Shown: positions 1-9,287, numbered from the stretch's first letter. The stretch is DNA of 64,000 nucleotides from Streptomyces sp. KL109B (GCF_030766935.1 NZ_JASERL010000003.1:124001-188000); one strand, 5' to 3'. Notes: generated by a model from the sequence alone, not told the origin. Numbers and translations: made by a program.

Positions 1-262
1 GTTCCGGTTCGCCACGGGGCTGCTCTGCCCGGCGTGCGGCGGGACGCGGATGGTCTACGACCTGATGCACGGCCAGTACGTCACCGCCTGGCACGACAAC
101 GCCGCCCTGCTGCTCGCCGCCCCCTTCGCCCTTGCCCTGCTGGGGCGTTGGGCGTACGAGGGGCTGCGCGGCCGCCGTTGGGCGCCACGGATCGGTGGGC
201 GCGGGTCCACCGCGATCCTCACCGCGGCGGTGGCGTGGGCGGTGCTGCGCAACCTGGTCTGA
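1..262 (+). CDS. DUF2752 membrane protein (C-terminal part)
   Basis: The reading frame is open from the window edge, so the start is missing. The visible 86 residues begin with a CPACGGTR motif, the cysteine-rich hallmark of DUF2752 proteins (C-P-x-C-G-x-T-R). Two hydrophobic segments follow, separated by an Arg-rich stretch, and the protein ends in a membrane segment. The family is small, membrane-bound and of unknown function; the cysteine pair could bind metal or form a disulfide. In streptomycetes a copy often sits near topA. The family call is good; no role can be assigned. Confidence 0.75.
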   Translation, partial: FRFATGLLCPACGGTRMVYDLMHGQYVTAWHDNAALLLAAPFALALLGRWAYEGLRGRRWAPRIGGRGSTAILTAAVAWAVLRNLV

Positions 263-299
263 ACCCGGGCGCCAGGGCCCGACAGTGCCCAGATCTGGC

Positions 300-497
300 C
301 TAGATCTGGCCGAAACACCACACGGCGAGCGCCAGCGCCCCCGCCCCGGCCGCCCCCGCGAACACCGCCGCCACCACAGGGCGCTCGCTGTACGCGACCG
401 GTTCCCGGTGCGCGGCGCGCGCACCGGTCCAGGTCAGCAGGCCCGCCCCGAACAACCCGAACACCGCGCCCGCGAACGCCGCAGGAACACTCTCCAT
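300..497 (-). CDS. Small two-helix membrane protein
   Basis: A 65-residue protein with two hydrophobic segments (about residues 5-25 and 41-62) joined by a short charged loop. The ATG is preceded by GGGAGGCGGAG, a good ribosome binding site, which decided the start. It is transcribed away from the methyltransferase and converges on the DUF2752 gene. No catalytic motif is visible. It is probably a conserved Streptomyces membrane protein of unknown function. Confidence 0.55.
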   Translation of the reverse strand: MESVPAAFAGAVFGLFGAGLLTWTGARAAHREPVAYSERPVVAAVFAGAAGAGALALAVWCFGQI

Positions 498-640
498 CGC
501 TCCGCCTCCCCGCTTTCGGAACCGCTTCCGATACCCAGCGGGTGACGCTGACACGGGCGGCCGAACCCGGGGTGAACTCCCGTACGCCACAAGGAGAATC
601 CCGGTCGGCGAAGGCGGTTCGAGGGCGGTTCGAAGGCGGA

Positions 641-2188
641 TCAGCCGACAGCCGCGCCCGGCTCCACGACCGGCTCCGGGGCCGGCTCCAGGAAGCCCTG
701 CTCGACCAGCGTGCGGATCTGCGCGGGCGTCCGGTCGCGCAGCGACACCGGGTCCTCGCCCATGAGTTGGGCGATGGCGTCCAGGATCGTCCCGGCGCTC
801 AGCGAGCCGTCGCAGACGCCCGCGAACCCGGCGCCGACCGTGTCCACCTTCGTCGCCCGGCGCATGCCGCGCCCCTGCCGCAGCACGACGTGCTCCGGGT
901 CCTCGGCGCCCGGAAGACCGACCTGCTCCTGCACGACCTCCCCGGCCAGCGTGAAGTGCGCGCCGAGCAGCGCCGCGTCGTCGTGCGCGCGCAGCCAGTC
1001 GACGCGCTCGAAGTGCGCGCGCACGGCGTCGCCGAGCGGCTGCTCGACGGGGTGCGGCCACTCCTCGACGACGATCGACGGCTCGGCGGAACCGGTCCTG
1101 CGCAGCGTGATCCACCCAAAGCCCACGGCCCGCACCTTGCGCGCCTCGAACTCGTCGAGCCACGCGTCGTACCGGGCCGCGTACTCGGCCGGATCGCCCC
1201 GGTGGTCACCGGCGTCCCGCAGCCACAACTCGGCGTACTGCGCGACGTCCTGCACCTCGCGCTGCACGATCCAGGCGTCACAGCCGCGCGGCACCCAGGA
1301 GCGCAGCCGCTCGGTCCACTCCTCCCCCTCCACGTGCTGCCAGTTGGCGAGAAACTGTGCGTACCCCCCGTCGTTCAGGTGCTCCCCTGCCCCCTGAACG
1401 ACCGAGCGGCACAGATCGTCCCCGCTCATCCCGCCGTCCCGGTAGGTGAGCCGCGCCCCCGGCGAGATCACGAACGGCGGGTTGGAGACGACCAGGTCGT
1501 ACGTCTCGTCGCCCACGGGCTCGTACAGCGATCCTTCCCGCAGGTCGGCGCCCTGTACGCCGGACAGGGCAAGGGTCAGCGCGGTGATGCGCAGCGCGCG
1601 CGGGTTGAGGTCGGTCGCGGTGACCCGGGTGGCGTGCCGCGCCGCGTGCAGGGCCTGGATCCCGGATCCGGTGCCGAGGTCGAGGGCCGAGCCGACGGGC
1701 GTACGCACGGTGATCCCGGCGAGCGTCGTGGACGCCCCGCCGACCCCGAGCACGACGCCCTCCTGGCCGCTTCCGATGCCTCCGGCGCCACCGACCGCGC
1801 ACCCGAGGTCGGACACGATGAACCAGTCCTCGCCCTCGGGCCCGCCATACGGCCGTACGTCGACGGTGGCCGCGACCTCGTCCGCCCCGACGGCCCGCAG
1901 CCAGCCGCTCTCCAGGCACGCGTCGAGCGGCAGCACTTCGGCGGCCCGCTCCCGCGGCGCCGGCTGCTGCAACAGGAACAGTCGTACGAGGGTCTCCAGG
2001 GGCCGCTCCCCCCGAGTGGCCCGCAGCGCGGGCACGGTCTCACTGCGCGCGAGCGCCGCGTAGGCGGAGGCCCCGAGCAGTTCGAGCAGCCCATCGGCGG
2101 TGAACTCGGCGGCAAGCAGGGCGTCACGCAGAGACTGAGCGACGTCGGAACGGTCTACGACAGGCAGGGGGGCGACTTCAGCACTCAC
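641..2188 (-). CDS. Class I SAM-dependent methyltransferase (HemK/PrmC-like core)
   Basis: A 515-residue protein. A central Rossmann methyltransferase core carries motif I (LDLGTGSGIQAL) and, about 70 residues later, the NPPF tetrapeptide (VVSNPPFVIS) typical of enzymes that methylate amide or ring nitrogens, such as glutamine or adenine methyltransferases. The core is flanked by an N-terminal region of about 150 residues and a C-terminal region of about 200 residues not found in PrmC itself. The GTG start precedes VSAEVAPL; no in-frame ATG is nearby. The large flanking domains make it a separate actinobacterial family, so the substrate is unknown. It probably acts in the cytoplasm on a macromolecule. 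Confidence 0.8.
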   Translation of the reverse strand: MSAEVAPLPVVDRSDVAQSLRDALLAAEFTADGLLELLGASAYAALARSETVPALRATRGERPLETLVRLFLLQQPAPRERAAEVLPLDACLESGWLRAVGADEVAATVDVRPYGGPEGEDWFIVSDLGCAVGGAGGIGSGQEGVVLGVGGASTTLAGITVRTPVGSALDLGTGSGIQALHAARHATRVTATDLNPRALRITALTLALSGVQGADLREGSLYEPVGDETYDLVVSNPPFVISPGARLTYRDGGMSGDDLCRSVVQGAGEHLNDGGYAQFLANWQHVEGEEWTERLRSWVPRGCDAWIVQREVQDVAQYAELWLRDAGDHRGDPAEYAARYDAWLDEFEARKVRAVGFGWITLRRTGSAEPSIVVEEWPHPVEQPLGDAVRAHFERVDWLRAHDDAALLGAHFTLAGEVVQEQVGLPGAEDPEHVVLRQGRGMRRATKVDTVGAGFAGVCDGSLSAGTILDAIAQLMGEDPVSLRDRTPAQIRTLVEQGFLEPAPEPVVEPGAAVG

Positions 2189-2284
2189 CCCACCATTGTG
2201 ACCCGCTCCTGCTGTGGGCAGGCGTTCCGCACGGCGGAACGGGTGGGCACAGCGCCCGGCGCAGGCCTCCGCAAACACAACGCC

Positions 2285-2320
2285 GCCCCCGGGTAGCGCA
2301 AAAAGCGCAACCCCGGGGGC
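2285..2320 (-). terminator. Hairpin downstream of the lipoprotein gene
   Basis: A 9-bp GC-only stem (GCCCCCGGG paired with CCCGGGGGC) encloses an inner GCGC/GCGC stem with an A-rich loop. It lies between the lipoprotein stop and the methyltransferase start and fits a terminator for the minus-strand lipoprotein gene. Confidence 0.5.
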
Positions 2321-2340
2321 AGCGAAACGAAACCCGAGAC

Positions 2341-2904
2341 CTAGGACCCCGACGGCGTAGCGGAAGCGCTCTTGCAGCTCTCCTGCTTCGCCATCGCCTT
2401 GCCCACGTCCCCCTCCTCGAGGTTCTTGAGCGCGTCGCTGCCGTCCTGGCTCAGCGTGTCGAGCTGTCCTGCGATGTCCTTGAGACCGTCGGCGAACTTC
2501 GCCTGGTCGCCCGTGTCGAGCTTGTCGACCTTCTTCTTCAGGTCGGCGTACGACGTCGAGATCTTGTCGAGCTCCTTGACGGCGTTCTGCTGCTTCTTCT
2601 CGCCGCCGTCGGTGGGCGGGGCGCCCGCCTTGTCGACCGCGTCGCCGATCGCCTTGTACGCGTCGGACATGTCCTGGAACGCCTTCGAGTCGGTCTTCTG
2701 GACCTGCTCGGGTTCGCTGTTGTCCGAGGTCTCCTTCTGGATCGCGGTGTTCGCGGCCTCGATCTTCTTGGCCTGCGGCTGGACCTTGTCGCAGACCTGC
2801 TTGGCCCAGGAGTCCAGCTTTTCGCTGCTGTCGTCGCTGCAGCCCGACAACGCCAGTACCAGTACCGCACCGCCGGACAGTGCGGCAGCAAGCTTCTTGT
2901 TCAC
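2341..2904 (-). CDS. Small secreted lipoprotein, helical
   Basis: A 187-residue protein with a type II signal peptide: Lys-Lys, a hydrophobic core, then the lipobox LALSGC, so the mature protein is lipid-anchored outside the membrane. The mature part is about 160 residues, highly charged and free of Trp/Pro-rich domains. Its spaced heptad-like pattern suggests a helical bundle. The GTG start was chosen because GGAAGGGA sits 8 bases upstream; an ATG 18 bases further upstream lacks such a site. It lies between the methyltransferase and hppA, as I recall for other streptomycetes. Function unknown. Confidence 0.8.
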   Translation of the reverse strand: MNKKLAAALSGGAVLVLALSGCSDDSSEKLDSWAKQVCDKVQPQAKKIEAANTAIQKETSDNSEPEQVQKTDSKAFQDMSDAYKAIGDAVDKAGAPPTDGGEKKQQNAVKELDKISTSYADLKKKVDKLDTGDQAKFADGLKDIAGQLDTLSQDGSDALKNLEEGDVGKAMAKQESCKSASATPSGS

Positions 2905-3057
2905 CGGATTGGTCCCTTCCATGGCTCTCGGCCCCGGAACTTACACGCCACGCACACGACAGTCTCACGCAGGGTGTCCTATACGACCACTTTATTGGCC
3001 TTTAACAGCCATTTGCACCAAGAGAGATAAGGCTCACGGAACCGCTCCGGACACACC

Positions 3058-3097
3058 AGTGGGCGGACAGCCCGTCAGGAGGCGCTGCCCGCCCACT
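3058..3097 (-). terminator. Hairpin downstream of hppA
   Basis: AGTGGGCGG pairs with CCGCCCACT across a 22-base loop, immediately after the hppA stop on the minus strand. A factor-independent terminator is likely, although there is no clear U tract. Confidence 0.45.
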
Positions 3098-3115
3098 CGT
3101 TGAGGTGCTCTCAGG

Positions 3116-5536
3116 TTACGTACGAGACGTCGACACGACAGCCGGATCCGCCTGCTCCGGCACCCGTCCGGCTCCGCCCGCGTCACCGTCGTCGTCCCCG
3201 CCGACCGCGATGCCGCGCCGCTTCGACATGTACACGGCACCGACGATCACGGCGAGCGCCACGACGGCGGCCGCGACCCGCACGCCCACGCTCGCGTCGT
3301 CGCCGTAGCTGAACTTCACGATCGCGGGCGCGATGAGCAGCGCCACGAGGTTCATCACCTTCAGCAGCGGGTTGATGGCCGGGCCCGCGGTGTCCTTGAA
3401 CGGGTCGCCGACCGTGTCGCCGATGACGGTGGCCTCGTGCGCCACGCTGCCCTTGCCGCCGTGGTGCCCGTCCTCCACCAACTTCTTGGCGTTGTCCCAC
3501 GCGCCGCCGGAGTTGGCGAGGAAGACGGCCATCAGCGTGCCCGTCCCGATCGCGCCCGCGAGATACGCCCCGAGCGCGCCGACGCCGAGCGTGAAGCCGA
3601 CCGCGATGGGCGCCATCACGGCGAGCAGGCCGGGCGTGGCGAGCTCCCGCAGCGCGTCCTTCGTACAGATGTCGACGACGCGCCCGTACTCCGGCTTCTC
3701 CGTGTAGTCCATGATCCCGGGGTGCTCGCGGAACTGCCTGCGCACCTCGTAGACCACCGAACCCGCCGACCGCGATACGGCGTTGATGGCGAGCCCGGAG
3801 AAGAGGAACACCACCGCGGCTCCGGCGATGAGCCCCACCAGGTTGTTCGGCTGGGAGATGTCCATGACCAGGTTCATCGGCCCGCCGGAGCCGACCTTCT
3901 CGCCGACGTCGTGCGCCGCCGTGACGATCGCGTCCCGGTACGAGCCGAACAGCGCGGCAGCCGCGAGCACGGCGGTCGCGATGGCGATGCCCTTGGTGAT
4001 GGCCTTGGTGGTGTTGCCGACGGCGTCCAGGTCGGTGAGCACCTGCGCGCCCGCGCCCTCGACGTCGCCGGACATCTCGGCGATGCCCTGAGCGTTGTCG
4101 GAGACCGGCCCGAAGGTGTCCATGGCGACGATGACGCCGACCGTGGTCAGCAGCCCGGTACCGGCCAGCGCGACCGCGAACAGGGCGAGCATGATCGACG
4201 TACCGCCGAGCAGGAACGCCCCGTACACGCCGAGCCCGATCAGCACCGCCGTGTAGACGGCCGATTCGAGGCCGATGGAGATGCCGGCGAGCACGACGGT
4301 CGCGGGGCCGGTCAGCGAGGTCTTGCCGATGTCCTTGACCGGACGCCGGGTCGTCTCGGTGAAGTACCCGGTCAGCTGCTGGATGAGGGCCGCGAGCACG
4401 ATGCCGATCGCCACGGCGACCACCGCGAGGATCCGCGGATCGCCGTCCTTGCCGCTGATCGCCGTGTCCGTGACGCCGTCCAGATCCGCGTACGAGCCCG
4501 GCAGATAGGTGAAGACGGCGATGGCCACGAGCACGATCGAGATCACCGCGGAGATGAAGAAGCCGCGGTTGATGGCGCTCATGCCGCTGCGGTCCGCCCG
4601 GCGCGGCGCGACGGCGAAGATGCCGATCATCGCCGTGACGACACCGATCGCGGGCACGATCAGCGGGAACGCGAGCCCGGCGTCGCCGAAGGCCGCCTTG
4701 CCGAGGATCAGCGCGGCGACCAGCGTGACGGCGTACGACTCGAAGAGGTCGGCGGCCATTCCCGCGCAGTCTCCGACGTTGTCGCCCACGTTGTCGGCGA
4801 TGGTCGCGGCATTGCGCGGATCGTCCTCCGGAATGCCCTGCTCGACCTTTCCGACCAGGTCGGCGCCGACGTCGGCGGCCTTGGTGAAGATGCCGCCTCC
4901 GACACGCATGAACATCGCGATCAGCGCGGCGCCGAGCCCGAAGCCCTCGAGGACCTTGGGCGCGTCGGCCGCGTAGACGAGCACGACACAGGAGGCGCCG
5001 AGCAGACCGAGTCCCACCGTGAACATGCCGACGACGCCGCCCGTACGGAAAGCGATCTTCATGGCGTGGTGCGAGACGGTGGTGAGATCCTTTTCCGGCT
5101 CGCCCTCCGCCGGTGTCGCTTCCCGCGCGGCGGCGGCGACGCGCACATTGCTGCGCACCGCGAGCCACATTCCGATATAGCCGGTGACGGCCGAGAACAC
5201 CGCGCCGATCAAGAAGAAGATCGACCGGCCCGTGCGCTGATTCCAGTCGTCCGCCGGAAGCAGCATGAGCAGGAAGAACACCACGACGGCGAATACGCCG
5301 AGAGTTCGCAGTTGCCGGCCCAGATAGGCTTTCGCGCCTTCCTGGACCGCTCCCGCGATCTTCTTCATGGAGTCCGTTCCCTCACCGGCCGCGAGCACCT
5401 GGCGCACCAGGACCCCGGCGACGGCGAGCGCCGCGAGCGCGACGACCGCGATCACGACGACGATCAATCTGTTGTCGTCGGTCAGAACTGCGGCTGCGAA
5501 CGTAGAAGGGGTACTCGATGTGGACAGCTCCGCCAT
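3116..5536 (-). CDS. hppA: K+-independent proton-translocating pyrophosphatase
   Basis: An 806-residue membrane protein with about 16 hydrophobic segments that couples hydrolysis of pyrophosphate to proton export. Seen in the sequence are the family signature DVGADLVGKVEQGIPEDDPRN with the following DNVGDNVGDCAGMAADLFE acidic cluster that binds Mg-PPi, and a second acidic motif (GDTVGDPFKDTAGP) near the C terminus. The subclass residue in GNTTKA (about residue 511) is lysine. Lysine here marks K+-independent enzymes; alanine marks K+-dependent ones. The ATG has a strong AAGGAGG site. The gene is monocistronic, with its own promoter region and terminator. It probably salvages pyrophosphate energy during growth or spore maturation. 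Confidence 0.95.
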   Translation of the reverse strand: MAELSTSSTPSTFAAAVLTDDNRLIVVVIAVVALAALAVAGVLVRQVLAAGEGTDSMKKIAGAVQEGAKAYLGRQLRTLGVFAVVVFFLLMLLPADDWNQRTGRSIFFLIGAVFSAVTGYIGMWLAVRSNVRVAAAAREATPAEGEPEKDLTTVSHHAMKIAFRTGGVVGMFTVGLGLLGASCVVLVYAADAPKVLEGFGLGAALIAMFMRVGGGIFTKAADVGADLVGKVEQGIPEDDPRNAATIADNVGDNVGDCAGMAADLFESYAVTLVAALILGKAAFGDAGLAFPLIVPAIGVVTAMIGIFAVAPRRADRSGMSAINRGFFISAVISIVLVAIAVFTYLPGSYADLDGVTDTAISGKDGDPRILAVVAVAIGIVLAALIQQLTGYFTETTRRPVKDIGKTSLTGPATVVLAGISIGLESAVYTAVLIGLGVYGAFLLGGTSIMLALFAVALAGTGLLTTVGVIVAMDTFGPVSDNAQGIAEMSGDVEGAGAQVLTDLDAVGNTTKAITKGIAIATAVLAAAALFGSYRDAIVTAAHDVGEKVGSGGPMNLVMDISQPNNLVGLIAGAAVVFLFSGLAINAVSRSAGSVVYEVRRQFREHPGIMDYTEKPEYGRVVDICTKDALRELATPGLLAVMAPIAVGFTLGVGALGAYLAGAIGTGTLMAVFLANSGGAWDNAKKLVEDGHHGGKGSVAHEATVIGDTVGDPFKDTAGPAINPLLKVMNLVALLIAPAIVKFSYGDDASVGVRVAAAVVALAVIVGAVYMSKRRGIAVGGDDDGDAGGAGRVPEQADPAVVSTSRT

Positions 5537-5684
5537 TCGTCCTCCTTGACGCTTGGGCTGAGCTCAAGATGTGGACGGATTGTAGGGAGCGGGACCTGAT
5601 CAAAACAGGGCGCGGCAAACGGAATTGTTTCCTACCCAGCAAATGTTCGGCGAACACAGATCAACTACAAGAAGGGGAATGCGT

Positions 5685-5701
5685 AATGCATTGAATGCAT
5701 T
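5685..5701. promoter_or_regulatory. Paired AATGCATT palindromes upstream of hppA
   Basis: Two copies of the 8-bp palindrome AATGCATT lie one base apart in an unusually AT-rich patch of the 300-base gap (5537-5836) between hppA and the anti-sigma gene. They sit about 150 bases upstream of the hppA start, so they may be a regulator site or part of the promoter. No gene is visible in the gap. Confidence 0.35.
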
Positions 5702-5763
5702 AACGAGACCCCCTGATCTGAATTGATCTCGAAAAACCCGGGATGACCTCGGGATACACAACG

Positions 5764-5797
5764 GAGGCCCCGTTCACCAGTGGGTGAACGGGGCCTC
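5764..5797 (-). terminator. Terminator of the bldG operon
   Basis: A perfect 15-bp inverted repeat (GAGGCCCCGTTCACC and its complement) with a 4-base loop, 40 bases after the anti-sigma factor stop. It is well placed to end the bldG-anti-sigma transcript. Confidence 0.7.
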
Positions 5798-5836
5798 GTA
5801 AAAGATCTCCGATTGCGCCGAGCGGAGCGTGTCGCG

Positions 5837-6271
5837 CTAGGGAAGCGTCGCCGGCAGGGTCGGCCAGCTCATCCGAATGAGACCGCCGTCCGTGTCCGCG
5901 GTGACCTCGACATCGTCCACGAGGCCACTGATGACGGCGAGACCCATCTCGTCCTCACCCTCGGCCTCCAGGTCGTCGGCTCCGCCTGCGCCGCCGGCCG
6001 CGGCCGACGAAGGCACCGTGCGCGGCGCCTCGTCCCCGACCTCGATGGAGAACTGCTTCTCCTCCTCGATCAGGGCGACCCGCACCGGCGCCGAGATGCC
6101 GCTGCTCTGGTGCAGCCCGACCGCGCGGCTGCAGGCCTCACCGACGGCGAGCCTGACCTCGTCGAGCACGGCCTCGTCCACGCCCGCCCTGCGCGCCACC
6201 GCGGCCGCCACCAGGCGGGCCGTGCGGACGTGCTCGGGCAGAGGGCTGAAGCGGAGTTCGACAGTGGCCAT
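5837..6271 (-). CDS. BldG-associated anti-sigma factor, HATPase-like
   Basis: A 144-residue protein of the RsbW/SpoIIAB HATPase fold, encoded just downstream of bldG in the same orientation. From its position it should be the antagonist that BldG binds. The N-terminal half aligns with the fold, but the N-box reads GEACSRAV where active kinases have E-A-C-x-N-A, so the Mg-binding Asn is replaced. The G1 box (DxGxG) is also not recognisable, and a Gly/Ala/acidic linker (about residues 90-110) replaces the ATP lid. It may therefore bind partners without being an efficient kinase. Assignment from synteny and fold is strong. Confidence 0.85.
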   Translation of the reverse strand: MATVELRFSPLPEHVRTARLVAAAVARRAGVDEAVLDEVRLAVGEACSRAVGLHQSSGISAPVRVALIEEEKQFSIEVGDEAPRTVPSSAAAGGAGGADDLEAEGEDEMGLAVISGLVDDVEVTADTDGGLIRMSWPTLPATLP

Positions 6272-6406
6272 GCATCCCCCTCGGACAGACGGGCCCCACG
6301 GTGGTACGGCGCGCTCCGGTTGTACGGGCGTGCGCCCGGGGACCGGGTCGGCCTCGGCCGCCCGATCCCCTGATCTGTGCCGGTGTCGCCACCGGCATCG
6401 CCCGGA

Positions 6407-6748
6407 TCAGTCGGTCGCCGCGACGGCTTCCTCGACCGAGGTGTGGATCGGGAACACCTTGGTCAGACCGGTGATACGGAAGATCTTGAGAATGCGCTCC
6501 TGGTTGCACACCAGGCGCAGCGAGCCCTCGTGGGCCCTCACACGCTTGAGACCGCCGACCAGCACGCCGAGCCCGGTGGAGTCGAGGAAGTCCACGCCCT
6601 CCATGTCGACGACAAGGTGGAAACTGCCGTCATTCACCAGCTCGACCAGCTGCTCGCGCAGCTTGGGCGCGGTATACACATCGATTTCGCCACCGACCTC
6701 GACGACCGTACGATCGCCGACGGTACGGGTCGACAGGGACAGGTCCAC
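6407..6748 (-). CDS. bldG: Anti-anti-sigma factor BldG
   Basis: A 113-residue STAS-domain protein. It shows the SpoIIAA phosphorylation motif [13 protein letters not shown] with Ser57 as the phospho-acceptor, matching the residue known for BldG. In Streptomyces, BldG phosphorylation controls aerial hyphae formation and antibiotic production through release of sigma factors from anti-sigma partners. It is the first gene of a two-gene unit with the anti-sigma factor, 135 bases apart. The small fold is complete, with no extra domain. Sequence and synteny together make this assignment close to certain. Confidence 0.96.
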
Positions 6749-6830
6749 GGATCCTCCAGCACCTTGCTATCGAGCGGTCGCCCCTCGGGGACACCTCGGC
6801 TTGATCCCCCGGGACGGTTCGCCAGCCGCG

Positions 6831-9287
6831 ATGGCATTCAATCACTTACCGGCAGGCGTGCACGACGCCTTGAGAGCATTGTCCGTCACGCCAGTGACAC
6901 ACTCGGTGCCGATGGCCAAGAATCACCGATCCGAACGACCCTCGGCGCCCGCCGCAGACCGCCCCTCGCCCGGTGCGGTCCTGGACCGGCTCGCCTCGGG
7001 TCCGAGCAGGGCTGCGCGCATCACCCATACGGAGCACTTGCCCTCTCGCCCGGGCCGTCATGCCGTCTGGCCCGATCGGATCCGGGCCGAGGTCATCGCG
7101 GCCGTGCAGGCCGCCGGAATCGCGCACCCCTGGGCCCATCAGGCACGCGCGGCGGAGCACGCCCTGGACGGCGATTCGGTGATCGTCGCCACCGGCACGG
7201 CTTCCGGGAAGTCCCTCGCCTATCTCGTCCCGGTCCTGTCGACACTGCTCGACGGATCCGAGGCGCCGAACGGGCGCGGCGCGACCACGCTCTACCTCTC
7301 CCCGACGAAGGCGCTCGCGGCGGACCAGTGCCGATCGGTGAAGGAACTTTCACAACCGCTCGGTACGGCCATCCGCCCGGCGGTCTACGACGGCGACACC
7401 CCGTTCGAGGAACGCGAATGGGTCCGCCAGTACGGAAACTACGTCCTCACCAACCCGGACATGCTGCACCGCGGCATCCTGCCCTCGCACCCGCGCTGGT
7501 CCTCCTTCCTCAAGGCGCTCAAGTACGTCGTGATCGACGAGTGCCACACATATCGCGGCGTCTTCGGCTCGCACGTGGCACAGATCGTGCGCCGGCTGCG
7601 CCGCATATGTGCCCGCTACGGCTCCGATCCCGTCTTCCTGCTCGCCTCCGCGACCTCGGCCGAACCGGCCGCCTCCGCCCGCCGGTTGACGGGTCTGCCG
7701 GTCGTCGAGGTCGCGGACGACGCCTCGCCGCGCGGCGAGCTGGTCTTCGCGCTCTGGGAGCCGCCGCTGACCGAGATGGAGGGCGAGAAGGGCGCGCCGG
7801 TGCGCAGGACCGCGACCGCGGAGACGGCGGACCTCCTGACCGACCTGGCCGTCCAGGGCGTGCGTTCGGTGGCTTTCGTACGGTCCCGGCGTGGCGCCGA
7901 GCTGATCTCCGTGATCGCCCAGGAGCGCCTCGCCGAGGTCGACCGCTCCCTCACCCGGCGGGTCGCGGCCTACCGCGGCGGCTATCTCTCCGAGGAACGC
8001 CGCGCCCTCGAAGCGGCCCTGCACTCCGGCGAACTCCTCGGCCTCGCCGCCACCACCGCCCTCGAACTCGGCATCGACGTCTCGGGGTTGGACGCCGTAC
8101 TGATCTCCGGCTATCCCGGTACGCGGGCGTCGCTGTGGCAGCAGGCGGGCCGGGCCGGCCGCTCCGGCGAGGGCGCGCTCGCGGTCCTCGTCGCCCGCGA
8201 CGACCCCCTGGACACCTATCTGGTCCACCACCCCGAGGCGCTCTTCGACCAGCCGGTCGAGTCGACGGTCCTCGACCCCGACAACCCGTACGTGCTGGCT
8301 CCGCACCTGTGCGCCGCCGCGGCGGAAATACCGCTCAAGGAGCCGGACTTGGAGCTGTTCGGCCCGGCGACGGCCGAGCTGCTGCCGCAACTGGAGGCCG
8401 CGAAGCTGCTGCGCCGCAGGACCGCCACGAAGGCCTGGCACTGGACGCGCCGCGAGTCCGCCGCGGACCTGGCCGACATCCGGGGCGAGGGCGGCGCCCC
8501 CGTGCAGGTCGTCGAGGTGGGCACGGGGCGGTTGCTGGGAACGGTCGACGCGGGCTCGGCCCACACGACGATCCACGACGGCGCGGTCCACCTCCATCAG
8601 GGGCGTACGTACGTGGTGAAGAAGCTGGACCTCGACGACAACGTCGCCCTCGTCGAGCTCGCGAACCCCACCTACTCCACGACCGCCCGCGACACGACCG
8701 CCATCTCCATCCTGGAGACCGACGTCGAAGTCCCTTGGGGCGAAGGCCGGTTGTGCTACGGCTCCGTGGAGGTCACGAACCAGGTCGTCGGCTATCTGCG
8801 GCGCCGCCTCATCACGGGTGAGGTGCTGGGCGAGACGAAGCTGGACCTCCCTCCTCGTACGCTGCGGACGCGGGCGGTGTGGTGGACGGTCACGGAGGAC
8901 CAGTTGGACGCGGCCCGGGTCGGTCCTGAGATTCTGGGCGGGGCCCTGCACGCCGCCGAACACGCCTCCATCGGCCTGCTCCCCCTCTTCGCCACGTGCG
9001 ACCGCTGGGACATCGGTGGCGTCTCGATCCCGCTCCATCCCGACACGCTCCTTCCCACGGTCTTCGTCTACGACGGCCACCCCGGCGGGGCGGGCTTCGC
9101 CGAACGGGCCTTCCACACGGCCCGCGAGTGGCTGGCCGCCACGCGTGAGGCGATCGCCTCCTGCGAGTGCGAGGCCGGGTGTCCGTCCTGCATCCAGTCC
9201 CCCAAGTGCGGCAACGGCAACGATCCGTTGCACAAGCGGGGGGCGGTGCGGTTGCTTTCGGTGTTGTTGAAGGAGGCGGCGGGGTAG
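6831..9287 (+). CDS. DEAD/DEAH-box helicase with DUF1998-type Zn domain (MrfA/YprA family)
   Basis: An 818-residue superfamily 2 helicase. Walker A is ATGTASGKS near residue 122, motif II is the variant DECH near residue 235, motif III is SATS, and motif VI is QQAGRAGRSG. The C-terminal region ends in a four-cysteine cluster (C-E-C-E-A-G-C-P-S-C, around residue 780) that binds zinc in MrfA/Hrq1 relatives. Bacillus MrfA repairs mitomycin damage, so a DNA-repair role is likely but inferred. The ATG at MAFNHL is preferred; a second ATG at 6912 (MAKNHR) is possible. It diverges from bldG with an 82-base gap. Confidence 0.88.
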   Translation: MAFNHLPAGVHDALRALSVTPVTHSVPMAKNHRSERPSAPAADRPSPGAVLDRLASGPSRAARITHTEHLPSRPGRHAVWPDRIRAEVIAAVQAAGIAHPWAHQARAAEHALDGDSVIVATGTASGKSLAYLVPVLSTLLDGSEAPNGRGATTLYLSPTKALAADQCRSVKELSQPLGTAIRPAVYDGDTPFEEREWVRQYGNYVLTNPDMLHRGILPSHPRWSSFLKALKYVVIDECHTYRGVFGSHVAQIVRRLRRICARYGSDPVFLLASATSAEPAASARRLTGLPVVEVADDASPRGELVFALWEPPLTEMEGEKGAPVRRTATAETADLLTDLAVQGVRSVAFVRSRRGAELISVIAQERLAEVDRSLTRRVAAYRGGYLSEERRALEAALHSGELLGLAATTALELGIDVSGLDAVLISGYPGTRASLWQQAGRAGRSGEGALAVLVARDDPLDTYLVHHPEALFDQPVESTVLDPDNPYVLAPHLCAAAAEIPLKEPDLELFGPATAELLPQLEAAKLLRRRTATKAWHWTRRESAADLADIRGEGGAPVQVVEVGTGRLLGTVDAGSAHTTIHDGAVHLHQGRTYVVKKLDLDDNVALVELANPTYSTTARDTTAISILETDVEVPWGEGRLCYGSVEVTNQVVGYLRRRLITGEVLGETKLDLPPRTLRTRAVWWTVTEDQLDAARVGPEILGGALHAAEHASIGLLPLFATCDRWDIGGVSIPLHPDTLLPTVFVYDGHPGGAGFAERAFHTAREWLAATREAIASCECEAGCPSCIQSPKCGNGNDPLHKRGAVRLLSVLLKEAAG

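Noticed and set aside
641..2968. Single 775-residue protein spanning methyltransferase and lipoprotein
   Set aside because: The extra part is a shifted-frame shadow of the lipoprotein gene, which has its own lipobox, start and terminator.
5877..6830. N-terminal extension of the helicase by about 318 residues
   Set aside because: It would run antisense through bldG and its partner; the Ser/Thr/Arg-rich product looks like shadow coding, and the helicase domain has full length from 6831.
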